From NCBI GenBank assembly GCA_002395225.1, contig DGWH01000134.1:105846-169845 (forward strand): DNA of 64,000 nucleotides, in the 5' to 3' direction. The notes beneath the pieces were generated by a model. The model did no database searches and had not been told where the DNA came from. It saw only the letters and a program-made list of their open reading frames with translations. Positions 16,582 through 25,296 of the stretch are shown here, one piece after another. Each line of letters opens with the position of its first letter. Position 1 is the first letter of the stretch. The DNA comes from Christensenella sp. UBA4263 (lineage in GTDB: Bacteria > Bacillota > Clostridia > Christensenellales > Aristaeellaceae). Both the position numbers and the translations under genes were made by a program.

Positions 16582-17517
16582 ATGGGAATCGTAGTTATAG
16601 GAGCCGTATTTGTCGATGTCAAGGGTTATCCCCTGACCACGTATATTCCGGGCGGACGGAATGTCGGCCGGACGGAACAGGTGCACGGCGGGGTCAGCCG
16701 CAATATTGTGGAGGATATCGCCAATGTGGAACTGAGACCGACGTTTGTCAGTGTGGTGGATGAAAGCGGAATCGGAATTGATGTGATCAGAAAACTGAAC
16801 AATCATAAAGTCAATACGAAATACGTCAGGGCGGTCCCGGATGGACTGGGAACCTGGCTGGCCATATTCAATAACGACGGCGACGTGATTGCCTCCATTT
16901 CCAAACGGCCGGACCTGTCACCCATCTGTGATATTCTGGATGAACAGGGTGATGAGATTTTTGCGGACTGTGACAGCATTGCCGTTGAGATTGATATGGA
17001 CAAGGACATCATCAAACGGGTTTTCTCCTATGGAAAGAAGTACAATAAGGCCATTTATGCGGTCGTTTCCAATATGTCGATCGCGGTTGAACGCCGGGAT
17101 CTGCTGAAATCGGTTGAATGCTTTGTATGCAATCAGCAGGAAGCCGGGATCCTGTTTTCAGAGGATTACAGCAGCAGAACCCCTGAGGAAATGATGAAGA
17201 TCCTTCCAGATAAGATTCGCTCGGCACAGATCCGCAAACTGATCGTGACAATGGGCTCGGCGGGGGCTGTCTATACGGACGGAGAGTCTGAATGCGGATT
17301 CTGTCCGGCTTGGAAAGTCGATGTAAAAGATACCACGGGCGCAGGAGATGCGTTTTTTTCCGGCGTGACCATCGGGCTTACCTATCATAAATCGCTCCGG
17401 GAGGCATGCGAGATCGGTTCAAGACTGGCGGCATCGGTGATCTGCACCACGGAAAATGTCTGTCCCCGGTTTTTGCCCGAGGAATTCGGAATCAGTCTTC
17501 CCTGCTCTCAGGAATAA
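16582..17517 (+). CDS. PfkB family carbohydrate/nucleoside kinase
   Basis: A 311-residue cytoplasmic kinase of the ribokinase fold. It has an N-terminal GxxxxD strand (VVIGAVFVDVKG), the substrate-side GGxxxN pattern as HGGVSRNIVEDIA, and the C-terminal DTTGAGDAFFSG with catalytic Asp256 and the anion hole. It probably phosphorylates a sugar or nucleoside such as pseudouridine or a ketohexose; the subfamily is not certain. I start at 16582 with AAAGGA nine bases upstream, because an ATG 18 bases earlier has no site. The gene ends just before the tRNA-Arg terminator, transcribed in the opposite direction. Confidence 0.87.
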   Translation: MGIVVIGAVFVDVKGYPLTTYIPGGRNVGRTEQVHGGVSRNIVEDIANVELRPTFVSVVDESGIGIDVIRKLNNHKVNTKYVRAVPDGLGTWLAIFNNDGDVIASISKRPDLSPICDILDEQGDEIFADCDSIAVEIDMDKDIIKRVFSYGKKYNKAIYAVVSNMSIAVERRDLLKSVECFVCNQQEAGILFSEDYSSRTPEEMMKILPDKIRSAQIRKLIVTMGSAGAVYTDGESECGFCPAWKVDVKDTTGAGDAFFSGVTIGLTYHKSLREACEIGSRLAASVICTTENVCPRFLPEEFGISLPCSQE

Positions 17518-17525
17518 AGAAAAAA

Positions 17526-17543
17526 GACTCTCATCTGAGAGTC
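17526..17543 (-). terminator. Terminator of the tRNA-Arg gene
   Basis: GACTCTCA and its complement form an 8-bp stem. On the minus strand it is followed by TTTTTTCTTT. It may also stop the MATE-kinase transcript coming from the left. Confidence 0.75.
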
Positions 17544-17547
17544 TCAG

Positions 17548-17621
17548 TGTACCAGACAGGAGTCGAACCTGCGGCCTTCAGAGTCGGAGTCTGACGCTCT
17601 ATCCAACTGAGCTACTGGTAC
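17548..17621 (-). tRNA. tRNA-Arg (anticodon CCG)
   Basis: A 74-base cloverleaf on the minus strand: 7-bp acceptor stem GTACCAG/CTGGTAC, D arm with AGCTCAGTTGGATAGAGC, anticodon stem TCAGA/TCTGA around loop CTCCGAC (anticodon CCG, reading CGG), and T arm GCAGG-TTCGACT-CCTGT. The discriminator base is A. The 3' CCA is not encoded. It has its own promoter (17633-17660) and terminator. Confidence 0.95.
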
Positions 17622-17632
17622 GTGACCAGTAC

Positions 17633-17660
17633 ATTATAGCTGATTTTGGATTTTTGTCAA
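17633..17660 (-). promoter_or_regulatory. Strong sigma-A promoter for tRNA-Arg
   Basis: On the minus strand: TTGACA, 16-base spacer, TATAAT, both boxes at full consensus, 12 bases before the mature tRNA 5' end. Confidence 0.8.
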
Positions 17661-17748
17661 CACTTTTTTATCATTTTCAAAATTTTGGATCTGTACGGAA
17701 GCGGCGATGCGGCAAAAGTGCAGATAACAGTGAAGGAGTTCTCTTCTT

Positions 17749-18879
17749 ATGAATGAAGAAATTGCACGGAAACTGCTTGATGTCGGGCAGGCCTTTCATC
17801 TGCCCGGTTCGTTCTTTTCCTTTGAGGAAATCATGAATGGAAATGTCAACAGAACGTATAAGGTGAATTATGTATCGGATGACGGAACCGGAATGGCGGC
17901 AACGCACTCCTATCTGGTTCAGAAGATTAACTCCTATGCGTTCCGGAATCCGGAAATCCTGATGAGCAATATTGAAAGGGTGACGGAGCATATTCGGGAG
18001 CGGTGTCCGGACAAAATCTGCCTGCAGTTTTATCATACGCAGCAGAATGGACAGACGCGGGCATATCTTGAGGACGGGGAAAACATCTGGCGTGTATACA
18101 CGTATATTCCCGCGGTGACCTATAACAAATGCAGTGATACGCATATTATCCGGAGTGCGGGCGAAGCCTTTGGGGATTTTCAGATGGCACTCAGTGATTT
18201 TGATGCCTCACAGCTGTACGAAACCATTCCGGATTTTCACGATACCAGGAAACGGTACGAACAGCTGATCCGGGATGCCGAAGCGGATCCCTGCGGCCGT
18301 CTCAGCGAGGTCCGGGAGGAACTCGGCTACCTGCTCTCGGTTCAGGAGGAGGCCTGCTGCCTGACGGATCTGTACAATGCCGGGGAACTGGCCCTCCGGG
18401 TGACGCACAATGATACCAAAATCAATAATGTGCTGTTTCATCCGGAGACCGGTGCACCGCTGGTGGTGATTGATCTTGATACGGTCATGCCCGGGCTGAT
18501 CGGCAATGACTTCGGGGATGCCGTTCGCTTTGCCGCAAACTTTACGGAGGAGGATGCAGAGGATACGTCAAAAGCAGGCATTGATCTGAATATCTTCTGG
18601 GCTTTTGCAGATGGTTTTTTAAGCAGAACCGCCCCCACCCTGACCAAAAATGAAACGGATACCCTGGCACTTTCCTGCTTCTCCATTACCTGTGAACTGG
18701 CCACCCGCTTCCTGGATGATTATCTGGTAGGCGACCGCTATTTCAAGGTGAAATCCGAGAAGCACAATCTCATTCGCGCCCGCTGTCAGATTGCGCTTGC
18801 CCGTGACATGCATGAGAAGCTCAGGGCCATGAATGCGATTGTCCAAAGCTCAGCGGAGCAGTACGGGTTTCGGAAATAA
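17749..18879 (+). CDS. Aminoglycoside phosphotransferase-fold sugar kinase (NahK-like N-acetylhexosamine 1-kinase family)
   Basis: A 376-residue cytoplasmic kinase. The APH-fold catalytic loop is HNDTKINNVLF (His220, Asp222, Asn pair), followed by the metal-binding segment VIDLDTVMPG and GNDFGDAVR. This combination is seen in NahK, which makes N-acetylhexosamine 1-phosphates in the galacto-/lacto-N-biose pathway of bifidobacteria, and in related Clostridia proteins. The N-terminal loop has GNVNRTYKV. There is no phosphorylase for lacto-N-biose in the window, so the actual sugar is uncertain. A GAAGGAG site precedes the start and a strong terminator follows. Confidence 0.8.
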   Translation: MNEEIARKLLDVGQAFHLPGSFFSFEEIMNGNVNRTYKVNYVSDDGTGMAATHSYLVQKINSYAFRNPEILMSNIERVTEHIRERCPDKICLQFYHTQQNGQTRAYLEDGENIWRVYTYIPAVTYNKCSDTHIIRSAGEAFGDFQMALSDFDASQLYETIPDFHDTRKRYEQLIRDAEADPCGRLSEVREELGYLLSVQEEACCLTDLYNAGELALRVTHNDTKINNVLFHPETGAPLVVIDLDTVMPGLIGNDFGDAVRFAANFTEEDAEDTSKAGIDLNIFWAFADGFLSRTAPTLTKNETDTLALSCFSITCELATRFLDDYLVGDRYFKVKSEKHNLIRARCQIALARDMHEKLRAMNAIVQSSAEQYGFRK

Positions 18880-18923
18880 ATGCCGGTTACGCAGAGAAAC
18901 CGTGTCCTGCCCGTTGCATAAAG

Positions 18924-18951
18924 AATCGCCGTCCGTTGGACGGCGATTTTT
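18924..18951 (+). terminator. Intrinsic terminator after the NahK-like kinase
   Basis: An 11-bp stem (AATCGCCGTCC and its complement) with a 3-base loop and TTTTT. Confidence 0.85.
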
Positions 18952-18963
18952 GATGAACTGTGG

Positions 18964-19800
18964 TCAGTGGTCTGCCACCTGGGAAAGGTCAGCATCAGGC
19001 GGGAACTGGTGAGAATCCGAAAGGGATTCGTCATCCTTCCCCGGACCGGCTGCCTTTGAAAAGGATTCATCGCTCTTCCCCGGATCGGATGCTTTTGAAA
19101 AGGGCTCATCGTCCTTTCCGGAATTCGCTGATTCTGAAAAGGGCTCATCGTCCTTTCTTGGACCGGCTGCTTCTGAAAGAGGCCTGGCGTTCTTTTCTGC
19201 GGCGGGGGCTTCTGAATGCGGTTTGGCAATTTGCCCGGCAGCGGCGGTTCCTTCCCTCTTCTTTTCTGCCAGAACCAGCAGAATGATGGAGGTCAGGTGA
19301 ATCAGGCTCTCCGCGATCAGGGAGATGCCGATGAAAACAGCCAGATGCGGTGCAAGAAAGTCCGGAATAATGACTGCCAGAAGGCCCAGAATCAGGGAGA
19401 TTCCGGCGCCGATCAGCATCATCCACCAGCGGTCAATTTTGAGGCGGAGAAAATCGACAGCCATCTGAACCAGCAGAAATGCGCCGATGATTTCCACCAT
19501 TCCCCACAGACGCGGGAGAACCGCCTCGAACAGGCTGCGGTTAAAAAAGAAGACAATGCCAACGGTGAAGATCGCCAGAGAGCCGGCCAGATAGGAGGTC
19601 TGTGCCGCTTCCGGCGCAGGCATTCTGAGGTAACGGACAAGCCAGACAATCCCCAGTAGGGTCATAAGACCGAGCACGACGGCCACGGAAAAGGAAACAA
19701 TCGCGGCGGGTTTTACCAGAATGGCAATGCCGAAGGCCAGAAGCAACAGAACGGCTGCGATCTCGGTGATGCTGCGATTGGATGAGAGCAGTTTTTTCAT
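18964..19800 (-). CDS. DUF308/HdeD-like membrane protein with repetitive acidic C-terminal tail
   Basis: A 278-residue membrane protein. Six hydrophobic segments occupy residues about 10-180 in three helical-hairpin pairs, the pattern of the HdeD/DUF308 family (acid-resistance membrane proteins of unclear mechanism). After the last helix comes a tail of about 95 residues, with four degenerate 13-residue units (residues 212-263) containing cores such as GKDDEPFSKA, rich in Asp, Ser, Lys and Pro and probably disordered. The start has GGGGAG upstream. It stands alone between the kinase terminator and tldE. Confidence 0.8.
   Translation of the reverse strand: MKKLLSSNRSITEIAAVLLLLAFGIAILVKPAAIVSFSVAVVLGLMTLLGIVWLVRYLRMPAPEAAQTSYLAGSLAIFTVGIVFFFNRSLFEAVLPRLWGMVEIIGAFLLVQMAVDFLRLKIDRWWMMLIGAGISLILGLLAVIIPDFLAPHLAVFIGISLIAESLIHLTSIILLVLAEKKREGTAAAGQIAKPHSEAPAAEKNARPLSEAAGPRKDDEPFSESANSGKDDEPFSKASDPGKSDESFSKAAGPGKDDESLSDSHQFPPDADLSQVADH
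19012..19167 (-). repeat. Four degenerate 39-bp in-frame repeats
   Basis: Each unit encodes 13 residues around GK(D/S)DE(P/S)(F/L)S. The units have diverged at several codons but keep the reading frame, so they look maintained as protein repeats. Confidence 0.75.
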
Positions 19801-19840
19801 TTGGCATCTCCCCTGTCATTTGCTTGGATAATTCCGGAAT

Positions 19841-21139
19841 CTACTTGCCGGATACGACGATCCCGTCTACGGCCATATAGGGCATGACGGTCCCGCCATC
19901 CTCAACGGTTTCGCGGGAGATGGCCCGGATATTCGAGAAAATCGCTCCCAGATTCCCGCTGATCATGGTTTCATTGACGGCACGGCTTATCCGGCCGTTT
20001 TCGATCAGGAAAGCGTTCTTGGCCACACCGGAAAAATCTCCGTTCGTTCCCGGGCTGCCGCCTGAGAAATCACCGACGATTAGTCCCTTTTCCGTCTCCT
20101 GGATGATGGATTCAATTGATGCCTCTCCCGGCTCAATGATCAGGGCACTGTCGGTATTGCGGGTCACAGGCCGGCCGGTTTTCCGAGAAACATACAGACT
20201 CAGCAGGTGTGTTTTCAGAATTCCGTGGTCGATGATGACAATGTCCTCCGTCCGGAAACCATCGCCTGTCCAGGATTCACCCATGACGATGCGGGGATCC
20301 GAGGGACGGTTGGAGACGGTCAGAACCGGACTGGCAACGCACTCGCCGATCTTGTCAAGCCACAGGGAGGTGCCATCCAGGATGACGCCGTCGGATGCAT
20401 AATTCCCCAGCAGCATGGAAATGAACTGGGTGAGACATTCCGGAGTGAAAATGACCGTGCCGGTAAATTTTCCGTCAAAGGCAGATGCGCTGATGCGCCT
20501 GGAGGTGTCCGCGAGATGCTGCCGGACAGAGGCCTGGTCAATAAACGGGATGGAAAGATCATCGGTCAGAAAGCCGACGCTGTCAATGCCGGTTGTCTTA
20601 TCCCCTTCGCCGGCAGAAAACTCAAGAGAGACGGAATAGACTTTGTACTGACTGTCAAACGCGGTTCCGTTGCTGTTCCGGTACAGCTTGCGTGCGGATA
20701 CCTGAGAGACGATCAGCAGCATCAGACGGATCAGCGGGTATTCCTGCTCAATGTTCTGTTTCAGCTCGGCTGTCCGGCTGAACAGCCGGTCAAGATCCAG
20801 ATGATCACAGCCCTTGGAAAACGAATCCTTCCCCTGGTCCGGCGCGATATCCCACATGGGATCCGGTGTGGCGGATTCCAGTGATGCCCGGGCATCGGCA
20901 ATCATCTGCTGAAGCCCTTCATCGCTGAGATCCGTACCGCTGGAAGTGCCGATGCGGCCCTGTGAAATCAATTTCAGGGAAATCCCGTTTCCCTGTACGG
21001 TCCGGAGAAGCGTGAATTCTCCGTTTTCCAGATTTAACTCCTGAGATTCGCTCTCGGAGAGTGAAAAAGCGTAATGATCGACAGGACATTCCTTCAGCAA
21101 TCCTTCAAAAACGTGTGCACATTCCTCCAGATTTCTCAT
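19841..21139 (-). CDS. tldE: TldE/PmbA-like subunit of the TldD-TldE metalloprotease
   Basis: A 432-residue cytoplasmic protein, the non-zinc partner of TldD. It shows the PmbA signature near the C-terminus (VGDFSGGSPGTNGDFSG, then AFLIENGRI) and the N-terminal DHYAFSLSESES segment that lines the shared chamber. There is no HExxxH motif, as expected for TldE. The start at 21139 has AAAGGAG upstream. It follows tldD on the same strand with 219 bases between, which contain palindromic repeats. TldD/E digests unfolded peptides and in other bacteria trims leader peptides of modified microcins; a link to the export operon at 5-10.8 kb is possible but not shown. Confidence 0.88.
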   Translation of the reverse strand: MRNLEECAHVFEGLLKECPVDHYAFSLSESESQELNLENGEFTLLRTVQGNGISLKLISQGRIGTSSGTDLSDEGLQQMIADARASLESATPDPMWDIAPDQGKDSFSKGCDHLDLDRLFSRTAELKQNIEQEYPLIRLMLLIVSQVSARKLYRNSNGTAFDSQYKVYSVSLEFSAGEGDKTTGIDSVGFLTDDLSIPFIDQASVRQHLADTSRRISASAFDGKFTGTVIFTPECLTQFISMLLGNYASDGVILDGTSLWLDKIGECVASPVLTVSNRPSDPRIVMGESWTGDGFRTEDIVIIDHGILKTHLLSLYVSRKTGRPVTRNTDSALIIEPGEASIESIIQETEKGLIVGDFSGGSPGTNGDFSGVAKNAFLIENGRISRAVNETMISGNLGAIFSNIRAISRETVEDGGTVMPYMAVDGIVVSGK

Positions 21140-21176
21140 ATCAAACTCCTTTGCAGGTCTCATTGTTGATCATTTG

Positions 21177-21340
21177 CCGGAGCGGCATTGCATGAGGCCT
21201 GGATTTGACTTAACTGTCGCTGCGCGACAGGGCCGCTCCTTTGTGGGCCTCTATGCTGGTCTTTCGCCGGAGCGACTATGTTCTGGCTCAAATTTGACAT
21301 ACTGTCGCTGCGCGACAGGGCCGCTCCTTCAGCACGTTAT
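21177..21340. repeat. Two 88-bp-spaced palindromic repeat units between tldD and tldE
   Basis: Two copies share the 28-base block at 21214-21241 and 21302-21329 exactly or nearly so. Each copy has a 7-bp hairpin CTGTCGC-TGC-GCGACAG followed by GGCCGCTCC, and a GCCGGAGCG upstream that can pair with it into a longer stem. The intervening sequence differs more. This is the look of an intergenic REP/MITE-like element, not of a coding repeat. Confidence 0.7.
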
Positions 21341-21358
21341 CAATTCATTTTATTCAGC

Positions 21359-22750
21359 TTATCTGCCGCCCATGGTAATTCGGCATCTGAGGTGCGGGCC
21401 GCCCATGCCGACGGGAATCCGCTGCTTCTTTCCGCAGAAACCGCTGGATGACCAGGTGATTTCACTGGAAACCATATCGACGGACCGGAGCATATCAAAG
21501 GCGATTCCGGAGACCGTGGTATCCCTTAAGGCCCGCCCGATTTTTCCGTTGCGAATTTCATATCCCAGCGTCACACCGAACATGAATTCACCCGTCAGGT
21601 CGGCCTGACCGTTTCCGGAGGAAATGAGGTAATAACCGTCCTCCACGGATTGAATCATTTCATCGACGGAAGAGGTGCCGGGCAGAATGCAGGTGTTGCG
21701 CATCCGGATCAGGGGCTCATCGCCGAAGGCCCAGGCTCTTGCATTTCCGGTGGGCCGGACCCCGAAGTGTTCGGCCGTTTCACGGCTGTTCATGTATCCT
21801 TTCAGAATTCCGTGGTCGATCAGGACGGAATCAGCGGTGGGGATTCCCTCATCATCCAGGTAAACGGGAAGCGGAACGCTGCCCTCGCGGCCGTCCGGTC
21901 CTGTATGACCGTAGTCGACCATGCTCACCAGATCCGAGGCAACCTGTTTTCCCAGATTGGGGCCGGCCACGCTGCCGCCCAGGACCAGATCGGCCTCAAC
22001 CGTATGCCCTACGGCCTCGTGTGCCAGCATGCCGCTCATCAGGCCGCTGAGGATCACGGTTTTCACGCCGGCTTCCGGAAAGATGCCCTCTTTTTTGTCC
22101 ATGAGGCGTTTGACCAGGAGGTCAATTTTCGGATAAAGCCAGTTAAGATCGGCAAAATGATCCTCGAAACCGCCCGCTCCGCCGTATGCCTCAAACAGCT
22201 CGACCGGTGCACCGTCAGCGGTTTCTGCAGACAGGAACACGTAAATATAGCATCTGGGCGTTGTTACATGGCCGGAGCTGGCATCGGATGTATAGATGAT
22301 TTTATCCTGTGAGTCCTCGGTATAGACGACTCTCCTTGAGGAAAGGCCCGTATAATGCGTTTCAATATAGGAATCGATCTGACGGCAGGCCTCGATCATC
22401 CGTTTCTGTTCATAGTCATGGATCTCGCGGTTGAGCGGAACCCAGGCACCAGGACAGGACGGAATCGGCCTCTGCTTTCTTGCCGCGTGCCGGTCAAGAA
22501 AATGTGCATTTTCCGTTGCCTTCTGAATGACGTTCATGACGTCCTTTTCGGAGTAACTGCCCACCGAAGCAAAACCGGTGCTCCCTCCGATACGGACACG
22601 GGCATTCAGTCCTCTGCTGACACTTCTGCCGTTTCCGATCAGCGCGCCTTTTAAAAAGCTGACGCGTCTTTGCCGGTTCTCCTGGCCGCGCACAACGATC
22701 TGTGCACCCTTCTCAAATTCAAGGTGATTTTTTATAATATCCTCAAGCAT
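21359..22750 (-). CDS. tldD: TldD-like zinc metalloprotease subunit
   Basis: A 463-residue cytoplasmic protease subunit. The zinc motif HEAVGH (His244, Glu245, His249) is followed by VEADLVLGG; the third ligand should be a Cys toward the C-terminus (SGFCGK is the candidate). The middle contains GGAGGFEDHF and the C-terminal part EFMFGVTLGYEIRNGKI, typical of TldD. The start at 22750 follows AAAGGAAAAG; an ATG 18 bases upstream lacks a site. It forms a heterodimer with TldE encoded next. Confidence 0.9.
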   Translation of the reverse strand: MLEDIIKNHLEFEKGAQIVVRGQENRQRRVSFLKGALIGNGRSVSRGLNARVRIGGSTGFASVGSYSEKDVMNVIQKATENAHFLDRHAARKQRPIPSCPGAWVPLNREIHDYEQKRMIEACRQIDSYIETHYTGLSSRRVVYTEDSQDKIIYTSDASSGHVTTPRCYIYVFLSAETADGAPVELFEAYGGAGGFEDHFADLNWLYPKIDLLVKRLMDKKEGIFPEAGVKTVILSGLMSGMLAHEAVGHTVEADLVLGGSVAGPNLGKQVASDLVSMVDYGHTGPDGREGSVPLPVYLDDEGIPTADSVLIDHGILKGYMNSRETAEHFGVRPTGNARAWAFGDEPLIRMRNTCILPGTSSVDEMIQSVEDGYYLISSGNGQADLTGEFMFGVTLGYEIRNGKIGRALRDTTVSGIAFDMLRSVDMVSSEITWSSSGFCGKKQRIPVGMGGPHLRCRITMGGR

Positions 22751-22795
22751 GTTTCTTTTCCTTTCCATCTCTCAAAGCTGTCCAAATCCCCGGGT

Positions 22796-23383
22796 TTACC
22801 TTTTCCGGAGGAGGTCACGGACAGAGCTGAGGACGAGTACATCCGCGGGGAGCCAGTCAATGCTCTCCAGTTTCTCCGCGGAAAGCCATCTGGCGGCCTC
22901 ATGTTCAAGCAGGGTCAGTTTGCCGTCGGTCACGGAGCATACATAACAGTCCATCACCAGATGAAACTCCGGATAGTCATATTCAACCGTGGTCAGATAC
23001 CGATCGACACGGATGGAAACGGTCAGTTCCTCCCGGATTTCCCGAATCAGTGCATTCTCAGGAGTTTCGCTTTTTTCGACTTTTCCCCCGGGAAATTCCC
23101 AGTGATCCTTCCACTCCCCATAACCTCTCTGTGTGGCAAAGACCTTTCCGTCTTTGCAGATGACCGCTGCGACCACGTGAACAACGCGCCGCAGGGTGCC
23201 ATCCTCGGCAATCCGATATTTTTTCCCGATTTTGACCTTGTTCAGATCGTCGCCCGAAAGGATGATTTCCCGATTCTCGCCGCTTTCACTTTCCAGCGAT
23301 ACGCGAAATGGTTTATCGGCCGGCGAATCCTCCGATTCAGAATCATTTACAAACTGTCCGCCGATGACGGTATACGTGTCCAA
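22796..23383 (-). CDS. Nudix hydrolase with extra N-terminal domain
   Basis: A 195-residue protein. Residues about 68-195 are a MutT-like Nudix domain; the Nudix box spans 100-122 (GKVEKSETPENALIREIREE) with Thr where the usual Gly stands in its last positions. The WKDHWEFPGG segment resembles the 8-oxo-dGTP/CTP-type MutT enzymes. The first 65 residues form a small separate beta-rich domain that I do not recognise. The start codon is TTG at 23383 with GAGAGGG upstream; no Met occurs nearby. It is probably a nucleotide-pool sanitising enzyme. Confidence 0.85.
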   Translation of the reverse strand: MDTYTVIGGQFVNDSESEDSPADKPFRVSLESESGENREIILSGDDLNKVKIGKKYRIAEDGTLRRVVHVVAAVICKDGKVFATQRGYGEWKDHWEFPGGKVEKSETPENALIREIREELTVSIRVDRYLTTVEYDYPEFHLVMDCYVCSVTDGKLTLLEHEAARWLSAEKLESIDWLPADVLVLSSVRDLLRKR

Positions 23384-23441
23384 TTTTCCCTCTCTTCCCC
23401 GAACAGATCGTCCGCAGATTTTTCAGTGTATATTTGATGGA

Positions 23442-23470
23442 ATTCTATCACATCATGATGAATATGGCAA
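23442..23470 (-). promoter_or_regulatory. Sigma-A promoter for the Nudix-tldD-tldE genes
   Basis: On the minus strand: TTGCCA, 17-base spacer ending in TGA, TAGAAT. It lies about 58 bases before the Nudix start. Confidence 0.6.
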
Positions 23471-23535
23471 ATCGCATCTCTTTGACCCGGACAAAATATC
23501 CGCTGCGTTTTATGGGTTTCCGTGAGAAAACCGTC

Positions 23536-23563
23536 TTGAAATATCCGCGCGGCCGGTTATAAT
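23536..23563 (+). promoter_or_regulatory. Sigma-A promoter for the metal-binding protein and aminopeptidase C
   Basis: TTGAAA, 16-base spacer, TATAAT, about 66 bases before the small HMA gene. Confidence 0.65.
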
Positions 23564-23629
23564 GAGTCAGGGACAGCGAATGTCCCGCTGAACGATTCAT
23601 GCTGAAAACTGAAGGAGGATGAGGAAAGC

Positions 23630-23839
23630 ATGGAAAAGACGATGAAAATTGAAGGAATGATGTGCCCTCACTGCGAGGCGACCGTTAAAAAAGCACTGGA
23701 GCGCGTGGATGGGGTTCTTTCGGCCGCTGTCAGTCATACCGCCGGTACTGCCGTGGTGACGCTTGAAAAGCCGGTAGATGACGCGGTGCTGATTGAGGCC
23801 GTGACGGCAAAAGACTACAAGGTTCTTCAGGTTGACTGA
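23630..23839 (+). CDS. Heavy-metal-associated (CopZ-like) metal-binding protein
   Basis: A 69-residue single HMA domain with the metal-binding loop MMCPHC (Cys12, Cys15) and the beta-alpha-beta-beta-alpha-beta length of copper chaperones. It probably binds Cu(I) or another soft metal in the cytosol. No copper ATPase or CsoR regulator is adjacent, which is unusual for CopZ. A strong GAAGGAGG site precedes it. Confidence 0.88.
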   Translation: MEKTMKIEGMMCPHCEATVKKALERVDGVLSAAVSHTAGTAVVTLEKPVDDAVLIEAVTAKDYKVLQVD

Positions 23840-23920
23840 CAATCGCCGGTGGGTTTTCTGAAACCGGGACAATGCTCGCCTGTCTGCGCCCGGTATCCGT
23901 TAGCATAGAAAGGATAAAGT

Positions 23921-25252
23921 ATGAACGCTCTGTCATCGGAACAGCTCCAGTCGTATAATGACGCCTATCAGGCCAGTGAACGGAATCAGCTGGCCACGCT
24001 GGCACTTTCCAAAAGTGATCTCAACAATGTCGCGTTTTGTCCCAGGGCAGCGGATAAAATGCGTCAGAAATTCTCTCTTGAGATTCCCACCATGGAGGTG
24101 ACCAATCAGAAATCATCCGGCAGATGCTGGCTTTTTGCCGCAACGAATGTTCTCCGTGAACGCATTGCCAGTGCCCGGAATATCGAGAAATTCGAGCTTT
24201 CCCAGAGCTACCTGGCTTTCTGGGATAAATTTGAACGCTGCAATTATTTCCTTGAGAGCATCATTGAAACCGCCGACCGCCCGCATGATGACCGCACGGT
24301 CATGTTTATCCTGCAGACCGGCGTTCATGACGGCGGTCAGTGGGACATGTTTGCCAATATCGTCCGCAAATACGGCATTGTCCCGAAAGATGTGTATGAT
24401 GAAACGCATCAGAGCAGCAATACGCGGCAGATGAACTATGTGCTGAACCGTGCGCTGAAGATCGGCGCAGCGCATCTGCGCCGCATGGTCCGGGAGCATC
24501 GCAGCGGGGAGGAAATTCAGGAATATAAAAACGATCTCCTTTCAAAGATTTATGGATTCCTCGCCAGCTGTTACGGCGAGCCGCCCAAATCTTTTGATTT
24601 TGAGTGGGTTGACAAGGATAAGGCGTACCATGTGGAAAGCGGCCTTACCCCGCTTACCTTTGCGGAGCGTTACGGCGTACCGGAGCTCCTTGAGGAGACG
24701 GTCAGCATCATTCATGCGCCGACCGCCGATAAGCCCTTTGATAAAACCTTTACGATCCGGTATCTTGGCAATGTCGCGGGCGGACGTCCGGTCAAACATC
24801 TGAATCTCGATCTCGCGGATTTCAAGGCGGCAATCATCGCCCAGCTCAGGGATAAAAAGGTCGTCTGGTTCGGAAGCGATGTCGGTCATTACGGCGATCG
24901 GGAACTGGGCATCTGGGATGATCAGAGCTTCAATTTTGACCTTCTGACCGGTCTTGATCTGTCCATGAGCAAGGAAGACGCGCTTGATTACAATCTTTCG
25001 GCCATGAATCACGCGATGGTGCTCACCGGCGTCAACCTGGAAAACGGACAGCCGACCCGGTGGCGGATTGAAAACAGCTGGGGCGATGAAAAAGGCGATA
25101 AGGGATACTACGTCTGCTCGGATTCCTGGTTTGACCAGTATGTGTACCAGGCGGCGGTTGAAAAGCGCTACCTCGGGCAGCGGCAGAAACTGGCGGAGCA
25201 GGAACCGGTGATGCTGGAGCCCTGGGACCCCATGGGAACCCTTGCACGATAA
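23921..25252 (+). CDS. pepC: Aminopeptidase C / bleomycin hydrolase (peptidase C1B)
   Basis: A 443-residue cytoplasmic cysteine aminopeptidase. The catalytic Cys69 lies in SSGRCWLFA, His364 in NHAMVL and Asn385 in ENSWGD. It has the usual length of PepC, which forms a hexameric barrel trimming short peptides from the N-terminus. The start has AAAGGA upstream. It ends with a perfect terminator facing addB. Confidence 0.95.
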   Translation: MNALSSEQLQSYNDAYQASERNQLATLALSKSDLNNVAFCPRAADKMRQKFSLEIPTMEVTNQKSSGRCWLFAATNVLRERIASARNIEKFELSQSYLAFWDKFERCNYFLESIIETADRPHDDRTVMFILQTGVHDGGQWDMFANIVRKYGIVPKDVYDETHQSSNTRQMNYVLNRALKIGAAHLRRMVREHRSGEEIQEYKNDLLSKIYGFLASCYGEPPKSFDFEWVDKDKAYHVESGLTPLTFAERYGVPELLEETVSIIHAPTADKPFDKTFTIRYLGNVAGGRPVKHLNLDLADFKAAIIAQLRDKKVVWFGSDVGHYGDRELGIWDDQSFNFDLLTGLDLSMSKEDALDYNLSAMNHAMVLTGVNLENGQPTRWRIENSWGDEKGDKGYYVCSDSWFDQYVYQAAVEKRYLGQRQKLAEQEPVMLEPWDPMGTLAR

Positions 25253-25263
25253 TCCCGGAAACG

Positions 25264-25296
25264 AAAACCGCGCTGCAATAGGCAGCGCGGTTTTGT
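25264..25296 (+). terminator. Bidirectional terminator between pepC and addB
   Basis: A 13-bp stem AAAACCGCGCTGC with its complement, 5-base loop, U tracts on both strands. It lies between converging genes. Confidence 0.9.
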
